14,112 bases of DNA, taken from positions 1-14,112 of the forward strand of contig JAOXYC010096668.1 of NCBI GenBank assembly GCA_028565715.1, given 5' to 3'. This DNA is from Phoronis pallida. Lineage: Eukaryota; Phoronida; Phoronidae. The position numbers were made by a program, and so were the translations under genes. Position 1 is the first letter of the stretch; each line of letters opens with the position of its first letter. The notes under the pieces were generated by a model. The model saw only the letters and a program-made list of their open reading frames with translations, ran no database searches and was not told the origin of the DNA. Shown here in pieces: positions 12,701-14,112 of this stretch.

Positions 12701-14112
12701 ATGACAAACTCCATTCTAAAGTTAAGATCTTATTGTTTGTGTAAATTTGATACACATAGTAATTAATCAAACTTGCTAAATCCAAGTTGTGCAACACACT
12801 CAAATCCAAAGGAAACAAATTTATCAAGTAGAAAGAAACGTGGACACCAATTTTTATTCTTTTTCAAATTTAAAATAAATCTAAGTTTGTCGATAGTGAT
12901 AATTAATAAATAGTCTCTGTGTTTTTTTCCAAATCACATTTCAACTTGGGTCTAGCAAGCTGAAATTCATGGTCTTAGACCCAACCTCTTCTTATACCTC
13001 GTAGAGGTTGTGTAGACACCGGACGTGAGGGTATCGTAAGACCTGACGAGGCGTTAGAGAGCACACGGAAATTATAATCCCTCGATGGTTTCAGCCCGCT
13101 CACGTGGTATGGTGGAAGTGCAACGGAACGTGCCAGGGAATCCCATTTAGAGACTTCGGGCTCTTTCATTTCAATGCTATAGGAATGGTCAGTAGTGAGC
13201 TTAGGGACGTCAGGAGACCAGTGCAAGTCTAGTGAACCGTGGGAAGGTTTGTAGTTGGTGATCCAGGGATCTGGTAGAGTGGTTGGTAAATCTAAAACAT
13301 GGTGCAGAGAGAGATAGAGAGAAAGAAAGAGTCACTAGAATTGGCATGCTGTGATATCTCATGATGTCTTAAATTTGAATTTAAAAAATGCTTTATTTTT
13401 AATTTACGAACAATTTTCAGTTTGTCAATTTCTGTCGAGAACTATCTCCAGAATTATATCAAGGATTTCAAGTGATTAAATTAAGCAGAGTCAAAAACTG
13501 ACATTTGTTTAATGAGATATCACCTAGAACAGCTAAAAAACATAATAAATCACAGAGGAGAGTAACAACTGAGAAAATATGGTATGATACACTTCTAATT
13601 TTAAAAATTGCAAATCAAAGTTGTCATCCACTATTTGAATAAAGATATCTACAAACCAGGATACCTAAACTAGTTAAAGAACTCAGAATAGAAAAAATTA
13701 AAGACAAAAATCTGGTCTAACTATCGTGTTAACCAACATACATACTAGTAGGTCGCTCGTATAACTTCCGTTATTCAGTCATTGGAAACAGTAATTGACT
13801 AAATAACGCCAATATAAACGAGGGACCGACTTATTAGACTTGTACCCATACATACACATACACATACAATCTTGTCACACAAACACTGAATTTTTAAAAT
13901 AACTTTTGAAAAATCCTGATTTTTGTACAGCGCCACCTACCTTTATCGGCATACGCATATGTTGAAACAGGAAGTGACGGATCTGTCACCCCGCGATCAC
14001 TCTCAGCACGGACACGGAACTCATATTCTGTATCCGGACTCAAACCAGAAATGGTGTACTTGTTATCGTTAACATTAGCCACAACTCTTTGCCATGTTTG
14101 GCTTGGTGGCTT
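609..14112 (-). CDS. giant Ig/FnIII/kinase muscle protein, UNC-89/obscurin-like (partial gene, 17 exons)
   Basis: This entry gives the gene as a whole; its exons follow separately. Seventeen segments join through GT-AG introns in compatible phases into one open frame of 1426 codons. The domain order is FnIII x2, a long linker, FnIII x3, a short linker, FnIII x2, two linkers, Ig x2, then a kinase. Giant proteins with this mix (titin, twitchin, UNC-89/obscurin, SPEG) organise and sense load in the sarcomere. I favour UNC-89/obscurin because the kinase N-lobe, with its ELEAM and HDAYE segments, resembles UNC-89 kinase domain 1 as I remember it, and because S/T-P-rich linkers accompany the domains. 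The many FnIII domains with linkers before an Ig-Ig-kinase tail do not match nematode UNC-89 exactly, so a twitchin/titin relative is possible. Both ends are cut by the window. Family placement is inference from memory, without a search. Confidence 0.8.
748..2972 (-). other. 2.2-kb AT-rich intron within the kinase
   Basis: This intron lies between the N-lobe exon and the hinge exon and is the longest in the window. The boundaries are CT|GTATCC at 2972 and ACAG at 748-749. The interior is AT-rich, with poly-A/T runs. Short open frames at about 2368-2559 and 2663-2863 have no recognisable domain or splice support. I see no gene, RNA or clear repeat in it. Confidence 0.6.
2973..3176 (-). CDS. 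protein kinase N-lobe (exon 16)
   Basis: A 204-base exon, phase 2 on both sides. The acceptor is CCACAACAG and the donor is CT|GTATCC. Joined to exon 15 it gives the nucleotide-binding loop GRGSCG (G-x-G-x-x-G), the beta-3 lysine in HEYAAKF, the alpha-C region QDVISELEAMKPL with a Glu able to pair with that lysine, HPNLLRLHDAYEAG, and the beta-5 strand LTIVAEL before the hinge. All N-lobe residues needed for ATP binding are therefore present. The alternative GT in the same stretch gives no better frame. The MLCK/titin/obscurin type is supported by the HLD motif in the next exon. Confidence 0.9.
3234..3538. mobile_element. fold-back element of inverted 16-bp tandem repeats with 8-bp flanking duplication
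   Basis: From 3246 to about 3365 there are seven consecutive 16-bp units and a partial eighth of the form GACAGCTCTATGTTCC. From 3366 the same unit appears in reverse complement (for example 3368-3383, 3384-3399, 3480-3495, 3496-3511, 3512-3526), with an irregular middle at 3400-3479. The outer ends are inverted: left GGGGACTGCTCTATG at 3243 against right GGTTACAGCTCTATA read back from 3530. The octamer GTCTACAT stands immediately outside on both sides (3234-3241, 3531-3538), as expected for a target-site duplication. It is non-coding and sits in the intron between the two kinase N-lobe exons. An 8-bp duplication is typical of hAT-type insertion, but the superfamily is inference. Confidence 0.75.
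3730..3811 (-). CDS. kinase lead-in exon, linker to start of Gly-rich loop (exon 15)
   Basis: An 82-base exon, in by phase 1 and out by phase 2. The acceptor is ATGTTTCAG and the donor is AG|GTAAGT. It encodes an acidic linker, DKLPDLSDLDFKPFLIED, then HYHTLEEIG, the beta-1 strand that runs into the glycine loop completed on exon 16. The upstream intron stays open in this same frame for 70 further codons (3812-4022); I treat that as a retroelement relic because the 3' splice site is good and the Ig-to-kinase phase fits. Confidence 0.82.
3812..4022 (-). mobile_element. relic resembling a LINE endonuclease fragment (intronic)
   Basis: An open minus-strand frame of 70 codons contains ELSQILHQL, PAPTILCGYFNAISQ, then LWGVLVDHFNLLDF. 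The I-L-C-G-x-F-N-A core resembles the G-D-F-N-A motif of the apurinic-type endonuclease of non-LTR retrotransposons, with the catalytic Asp replaced by Tyr, and the following L-x-x-F-N-L resembles the next strand. No reverse transcriptase is seen nearby, so it would be a dead fragment. Its frame runs without a stop into exon 15. It may also be chance similarity in a short open intron end. Confidence 0.45.
4023..4321 (-). other. intron between Ig domain 2 and the kinase lead-in, remaining part
   Basis: AT-rich intron sequence upstream of the LINE-like relic. The donor GTAAGT of the Ig exon ends at 4321. No exon, RNA or repeat is recognised. Confidence 0.6.
4322..4603 (-). CDS. Ig domain 2 (I-set) exon (exon 14)
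   Basis: A 282-base phase 1-1 exon of 94 codons. The acceptor is CTTCTAG and the donor is G|GTAAGT. It encodes one complete I-set domain: DPPTFLEPLKNKTVQ, a B strand CKLECRIDGLP, a C strand VTWYKDWHPI, WTVSLANVLARDAGRYTV (E-F, D-x-G-x-Y) and the AENLAGKITC G strand. The F-strand cysteine of the D-x-G-x-Y-x-C motif is valine here, so the usual core disulfide cannot form. This is seen in some intracellular muscle Ig domains. It lies directly before the kinase, as in several giant kinases. Confidence 0.9.
4604..5197 (-). other. 594-bp intron between Ig domains 1 and 2
   Basis: Bounded by GTGAAA at 5197 and CTTCTAG at 4604-4605. A minus-strand open stretch near 4604-4813 has no domain similarity and ends at the splice site. 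I see nothing else in it. Confidence 0.6.
5198..5376 (-). CDS. Ig domain 1, C-terminal half (exon 13)
   Basis: A 179-base exon, in by phase 2 and out by phase 1. The acceptor is TACTAACAG and the donor is G|GTGAAA. It continues the fold with RWFFNEEKLDLDERY (C-C' strands with Trp), CSLEF (E strand) and the diagnostic DADIGEYKVCAENQPG with D-x-G-x-Y-x-C, then LVIKLDKA. With exon 12 this makes a complete I-set Ig with both canonical cysteines and one extra Cys in the E strand. Confidence 0.87.
5352..5397 (-). repeat. source copy of the exon 13 acceptor duplication
   Basis: This spans the real exon 13 start (5376) and the 21 intron bases before it. It is paired with the decayed copy at 5465-5505. 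Confidence 0.7.
5465..5505 (-). repeat. decayed duplicate of the exon 13 acceptor region
   Basis: This segment matches 5352-5397, which covers the last bases of the preceding intron and the first bases of exon 13. It shares AAGTTTCTCTTCATT and the ACCTGTT-GTAAAATGTGATCA block. A 5-bp deletion and a TAG immediately after the copied acceptor make it unusable as an exon. The copy lies about 100 bp upstream of the true exon in transcription order. Confidence 0.75.
5614..5722 (-). CDS. Ig domain 1, N-terminal half (exon 12)
   Basis: A 109-base exon entering in phase 1 and leaving in phase 2. The acceptor is TATTTTCAG and the donor is AG|GTAGGA. It encodes YLEPRFEASLG, then a B strand AAKIECSLYG carrying the first cysteine, then YPPPTI before the C-strand Trp on the next exon. 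Splitting an I-set domain before the C-strand Trp is common in this family. Its 5' end is duplicated in the upstream intron, as listed separately. Confidence 0.85.
5701..5805 (-). repeat. duplicated exon 12 start plus intron flank, functional copy
   Basis: About 22 coding bases of exon 12, its acceptor and about 80 intron bases are repeated at 5824-5927. Shared blocks include CTGAAAATA, TAAATA-TTGATATT and AAGATTTTTA/T-TCAATAT. This is the copy in use, because it continues into the Ig B strand. Confidence 0.8.
5824..5927 (-). repeat. duplicated exon 12 start plus intron flank, second copy (pseudo-exon)
   Basis: The copy keeps an intact acceptor (TATTTTCAG-like, AG at 5846-5847) followed by eight codons for LEPRFEAS. 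They encode the same residues as exon 12 although five of the eight codons differ, all at third positions (Leu, Pro, Arg, Ala, Ser). Similarity stops after Ser, and the frame meets a stop a few codons later. It could be the remnant of a once-coding duplicated Ig exon or of an alternative first half. Confidence 0.75.
6050..6125 (+). repeat. tRNA-like SINE relic
   Basis: The plus strand carries TAGCTAGGAAG (6056-6066), loosely like a tRNA/SINE A box. About 30 bases on, CCTGGGTTTGATTCCCAAAT (6091-6110) is close to the B-box/T-arm consensus GGTTCGANTCC, and a T-run follows at 6119-6125. There is no intact cloverleaf, so it is not a tRNA gene. The call is a decayed tRNA-derived SINE head in the intron between exons 11 and 12. 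Confidence 0.4.
6186..6320 (-). CDS. linker exon before the Ig domains (exon 11)
   Basis: A 135-base phase 1-1 exon of 45 codons. The acceptor is GCTACAG at 6321-6322 and the donor is T|GTAAGT. It encodes PQYSLPHQKRNFGISRSW, then TPDLNKPIKYELYDIPMDW, then EHDTPERP. It is charged with regular Trp and Tyr and has no recognised domain. It joins the FnIII array to the first Ig domain. The consensus splice sites and the phase match to both neighbours support it. Confidence 0.75.
6427..6807 (+). pseudogene. retroelement protein C-terminus, Penelope-like/GIY-YIG type (fragment)
   Basis: A 126-codon open frame runs antisense to the host gene, inside its intron. It contains ASQHVFNKSTATDHSVMHN, HIIEYTQILD, ETRWFRESLYIKPAGDRAMN, then REIGQFQLS. 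The pattern of H-x-x-N-K-S, D-H, N-H-x-I, I-L-D, R-W-x-x-E-x-x-Y-I-K, M-N-R-E-x-G-x-x-x-L is one I know from the C-terminal region of animal Penelope-like or GIY-YIG-linked reverse transcriptases. The upstream catalytic part is missing and the ATG is probably not a true start. After the stop the sequence continues to about 6900 as a likely 3' tail. The attribution is by memory of family patterns. Confidence 0.6.
6808..6905 (+). mobile_element. probable 3' tail of the retroelement relic
   Basis: The bases after the stop (GAGGACGCCTTCAGACCAGG, then AAGGTG, and ACCCGACTAGGATACAAGAA at 6857-6876) look like the 3' untranslated end of the same element rather than surrounding AT-rich intron. The outer boundary is approximate, and no target duplication was identified. 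Confidence 0.4.
7040..7156 (-). CDS. Arg/Ser-Pro-rich linker exon (exon 10)
   Basis: A 117-base phase 1-1 exon of 39 codons. The acceptor is TTTTGCAG and the donor is C|GTAAGA. The residues read RYQSPSPSRRHRAYSPDH, then RYESPRKGYSASPYQVRG. There are several S-P pairs next to Arg/Lys and no globular fold. Such sites suit proline-directed or basophilic kinases. Similar S-P-rich segments occur in nematode UNC-89 (KSP repeats) and in twitchin linkers; equating them functionally is inference. The reading frame fits both neighbours exactly. Confidence 0.78.
7452..7754 (-). CDS. FnIII domain exon (exon 9)
   Basis: A 303-base phase 1-1 exon of 101 codons. The acceptor is TTTCAG at 7755-7756 and the donor is C|GTAAGT. 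I translated it directly from the minus strand. It shows APPDSIPTKPIITEL, TSLRLWWSAA (B strand with Trp), YTIESREPPSFSWTNVA, RDIRPDRDYVFRVLAVNEFG (E-F signature plus a classical titin-like N-E-x-G) and a DPSMYVTKY ending. It is the most canonical FnIII of the set and the last before the linker/Ig/kinase part. Its G strand has YVTKY in place of the PVSTY of its sisters. Confidence 0.88.
7921..8289 (-). CDS. FnIII domain exon with C-terminal linker tail (exon 8)
   Basis: A 369-base phase 1-1 exon of 123 codons. The acceptor is ATTCGCAG and the donor is G|GTATGG. The FnIII landmarks are VPPRPLYEKARISDYD, SLRLSWPTG (core Trp), YYSVESREPPSQHWRQLA, YEYRIRVGNDYG and the EPSLPVSTY ending. About 25 basic residues follow (KRSQDRDIYGAKRGSSLPPK), forming an interdomain linker on the same exon. 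The ESREPPS stretch is shared with exon 9, and exon 5 has a similar VREPPS, so these are close paralogues. Confidence 0.88.
8290..8642 (-). other. 353-bp intron between exons 7 and 8, with clustered motif sites
   Basis: Bounded by GTATAT (8642) and ATTCGCAG (8290-8291). It holds a less AT-rich block at about 8350-8460 carrying ATTGG (8351-8355), CACGTG (8360-8365) and TGACGTCA (8373-8380). No exon was found. Confidence 0.5.
8643..8711 (-). CDS. 23-residue linker micro-exon (exon 7)
   Basis: A 69-base phase 1-1 exon. The acceptor is TTTCAG at 8712-8713 and the donor is G|GTATAT. It encodes a charged, Pro/Tyr-containing spacer: DIHLKKPEVAPYPYELPES and then ERSR. It has no fold of its own. The call rests on both splice sites, the fit of both phases with the neighbouring exons and an open frame. 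Its size and symmetry make it a candidate for optional inclusion. The (ATGA)n microsatellite lies directly upstream of its acceptor, within the polypyrimidine/branch region. Confidence 0.7.
8718..8774 (+). repeat. (ATGA)n microsatellite
   Basis: About eight consecutive AATG units followed by degraded AAAT/AATG units, in the intron just upstream of the acceptor of exon 7. On the coding strand it reads as TTCA repeats, so it forms part of the pyrimidine-rich region before the splice site. Length variation there could affect inclusion of that micro-exon. Confidence 0.9.
8775..9070 (-). other. intron between exons 6 and 7, remaining part
   Basis: AT-rich intron after the microsatellite, ending at the GTAAGA donor (9065-9070). 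Nothing further is recognised. Confidence 0.6.
9071..9400 (-). CDS. FnIII domain exon (exon 6)
   Basis: A 330-base phase 1-1 exon of 110 codons. The acceptor TATTAG follows a CT-rich tract, seen as the GA-rich plus-strand stretch at about 9405-9458. The donor is G|GTAAGA. A Thr/Tyr/Pro-rich lead of about 16 residues precedes the domain: YRPWITDY, GMLHLNWSPS, an E-F signature GLSPDVDYEFRVRM and a PSLSVSTYPY ending. It has VTEP-like ST-E-P where its sisters have TDP. Otherwise it is a standard member of the array. Confidence 0.87.
9401..9928 (-). other. 528-bp intron between exons 5 and 6
   Basis: Bounded by GTAAGT (9923-9928) and TATTAG (9401-9402). It contains a long GA-rich plus-strand tract (9405-9458), which is the CT tract of the acceptor. 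It also has two copies of the palindrome CATTATAATG near 9722 and 9781. No gene is seen. Confidence 0.6.
9929..10237 (-). CDS. FnIII domain exon (exon 5)
   Basis: A 309-base phase 1-1 exon of 103 codons. The acceptor is ATTTTCAG and the donor is A|GTAAGT. Visible FnIII landmarks are HHPWITSYEPDHGTLDLSW (A-B strands), REPPSLKWSPLA (C-C' with Trp), ILPDKEYEYRVRGE (E-F) and DPSMPVSTY (G). Its exact length match with exon 4 and the shared LDL-W-x-S core suggest tandem duplication. Confidence 0.88.
10457..10765 (-). CDS. FnIII domain exon (exon 4)
   Basis: A 309-base phase 1-1 exon of 103 codons. The acceptor is CTCTTTCAG and the donor is G|GTACTT. It holds one FnIII domain: SHPWISNY, RGTLDLEWSPS with the core Trp, a C strand ending SWSPLVAGL, the GLDYDDDYQFRVL signature and the GLPSRPVSTLPYRRQ ending. 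Its closest relatives by eye are exons 2 and 5, which share the PWI-x-x-Y and LDL-x-W blocks. The acidic run YDDDY replaces the more usual P-D/T-x-Y. Confidence 0.88.
10766..11166 (-). other. 401-bp intron between exons 3 and 4
   Basis: Bounded by GTAAAT (11161-11166) and CTTTCAG (10767 onward). It has a short AAAAT-type run near 10991-11006 and a pyrimidine-rich acceptor tract. Nothing else is recognised. Confidence 0.6.
11167..12042 (-). CDS. 292-residue Pro/Ser/Tyr-rich linker with SPEPY and RFPGA repeats (exon 3)
   Basis: One 876-base phase 1-1 exon. The acceptor is preceded by a pyrimidine-rich tract ending TTACAG and the donor is G|GTAAAT. I see no globular fold. The chain is basic, Tyr-rich and dense in S-P and T-P pairs. 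The pentapeptide SPEPY occurs at residues 34-38, 61-65, 163-167 and 217-221, the first two within a decapeptide RSRLPSPEPY. A larger unit occurs twice, at residues 139-167 and 192-221: RFPGA, then a Thr-acidic pair, an aromatic/Leu and Tyr, LP-x-Y, and SPEPY. Between them lies a K/P-Y-rich stretch (YDSYKPKTPKYEPYSPKRP, residues 105-123). It sits between FnIII domains and may be a flexible, proline-directed phosphorylation target or a binding platform, comparable to the KSP-rich segment of nematode UNC-89. I do not recognise a named domain. Confidence 0.87.
11381..11470 (-). repeat. RFPGA-LPxY-SPEPY module, copy 2 (coding)
   Basis: Residues 192-221 of the linker exon, with RFPGAR, T-E, N-Y-W, L-P-H-Y, then SPEPY. 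Matches to copy 1 are RFPGA, K/R, T-D/E, Tyr, L-P-x-Y-K/R and SPEPY. The substitutions are mostly conservative, which suggests an old duplication held by selection. Confidence 0.75.
11543..11629 (-). repeat. RFPGA-LPxY-SPEPY module, copy 1 (coding)
   Basis: Residues 139-167 of the linker exon. Key positions are RFPGAK, T-D, W-D-Y, L-P-R-Y, then SPEPY. It aligns over 29-30 residues with copy 2, with one residue of length difference before SPEPY. Conserved aromatic, Gly and Pro positions point to a structured or binding motif rather than random low complexity. The function is unknown. Confidence 0.75.
12043..12997 (-). other. 955-bp intron between exons 2 and 3
   Basis: Bounded by GTATAA (12992-12997) and TTACAG (12043 onward). 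A CAGA/GACA-rich stretch at about 12472-12500 is low complexity and explains the open, Cys/Val-rich minus-strand frames there. No splice-compatible exon or recognisable element was found. Confidence 0.6.
12998..13291 (-). CDS. FnIII domain exon (exon 2)
   Basis: This is a 294-base phase 1-1 exon of 98 codons. The acceptor is TTTTAG at 13292-13293 and the donor is G|GTATAA. It encodes one complete FnIII domain: PDPWITNY and GSLDLHWSPD (A-B strands with the core Trp), a C strand ending KWDSLA, the GLKPSRDYNFRVL E-F signature and a PSRPVST ending. It lies between an incomplete FnIII upstream and the long proline-rich linker downstream. A GA-rich tract at about 13303-13332 on the plus strand is a polypyrimidine stretch on the coding strand, upstream of the acceptor. 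The symmetric phase means the exon could be skipped in frame; no isoform evidence is visible. Confidence 0.88.
13292..13744 (-). other. intron between exons 1 and 2, remaining part
   Basis: AT-rich, with a GA-rich plus-strand tract near the acceptor (13303-13332). No gene is recognised apart from the hairpin and low-complexity tract to its right. Confidence 0.6.
13745..13837. mobile_element. 93-bp hairpin (near-complete inverted repeat), MITE-like
   Basis: The left arm starts CTAGTAGGTCGCTCGTATAA and continues CTTCCGTTATTCAGTCA. The reverse complement of the right arm starts CTAATAAGTCGGTCCCTCGT and continues TTATTTAGTCAATTAC. Shared blocks are CTA-TA-GTCG, CTCGT, CGTTATT and AGTCA, with a short loop near 13788-13791. 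It is non-coding and lies in the intron between exons 1 and 2. No clear target duplication stands outside the arms, so a tiny MITE, a solo hairpin or an unannotated structured RNA are all possible. Confidence 0.6.
13845..13869 (+). repeat. ACATAC-type low-complexity tract
   Basis: A short run of CATACA units directly beside the hairpin, in the same intron. Confidence 0.6.
13941..14112 (-). CDS. FnIII domain, C-terminal half (exon 1 in window, truncated by the edge)
   Basis: The first codon in the window is AAG at 14112 and the exon runs 172 bases to a phase-1 donor (G|GTAGGT). The residues begin KPPSQTWQRV, then ISGLSPDTEYEFRVRAES, then DPSLPVSTY. These are the C-strand Trp, the L-P-D-x-x-Y-x-F-R-V signature of the E-F strands and the G-strand ending typical of FnIII. 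The domain's N-terminal half lies upstream, beyond 14112. The PSLPVST ending recurs with small changes in the following FnIII exons, so they look like internal duplications. FnIII modules in this class bind other muscle proteins; the partner cannot be read from the sequence. Confidence 0.85.

Noticed and set aside
1-14112. CRISPR arrays, bacterial operons, riboswitches or phage genes.
   Set aside because: The window has spliced animal-type coding structure throughout. The only regular repeats are the 16-bp fold-back array and microsatellites.

Overview
The window is an internal slice of one large, intron-rich animal gene on the minus strand. It encodes part of a giant muscle-type protein with immunoglobulin, fibronectin type III (FnIII) and kinase domains, and the best match I can make from memory is the UNC-89/obscurin class of sarcomeric (M-line) kinases. 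Evidence for an animal genome: short exons joined by consensus GT-AG introns, one FnIII domain per exon, AT-rich introns, and relics of retroelements and hairpin-type DNA elements. The protein class and transposon types suggest an invertebrate, perhaps lophotrochozoan or a basal deuterostome, but the sequence alone does not fix the phylum. No bacterial features are present.

I reconstruct 17 exons, transcribed from right to left. They total 4278 coding bases (1426 codons) and stay in frame from base 14112 to base 609. In protein order they encode: the C-terminal half of an FnIII domain (13941-14112); FnIII (12998-13291); a 292-residue proline/serine/tyrosine-rich linker with internal repeats (11167-12042); FnIII (10457-10765); FnIII (9929-10237); FnIII (9071-9400); a 23-residue linker exon (8643-8711); FnIII with a C-terminal linker (7921-8289); FnIII (7452-7754); an Arg/Ser-Pro-rich linker exon (7040-7156); another linker exon (6186-6320); an Ig domain split over two exons (5614-5722 and 5198-5376); a second Ig domain (4322-4603); a kinase lead-in exon (3730-3811); the kinase N-lobe (2973-3176); and the hinge through to the catalytic-loop HxD motif (609-747). 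The rest of the kinase and both ends of the gene lie outside the window.

The likely reading is a sarcomeric scaffold. FnIII and Ig modules would bind thick-filament or M-line partners, the S/T-P-rich linkers would be flexible and open to phosphorylation, and the kinase would signal or act as a docking site. Every exon from 13291 down to 6186 starts and ends in phase 1, so any of them could be skipped without changing frame. This would suit isoform tuning in the FnIII/linker half. Phases become mixed from the Ig domains into the kinase.

The introns hold most of the unexpected structure: a 16-bp tandem array folded back on itself and flanked by an 8-bp direct repeat (3242-3530); a relic resembling a LINE endonuclease whose reading frame runs straight into a kinase exon (3812-4022); a relic resembling the C-terminus of a Penelope-type or GIY-YIG retroelement on the plus strand (6427-about 6900); duplicated 5' ends of both exons of the first Ig domain, one differing from its source only at synonymous sites; a tRNA-like SINE relic; a 93-bp hairpin element; a MITE-like end at the left edge; and an ATGA microsatellite.
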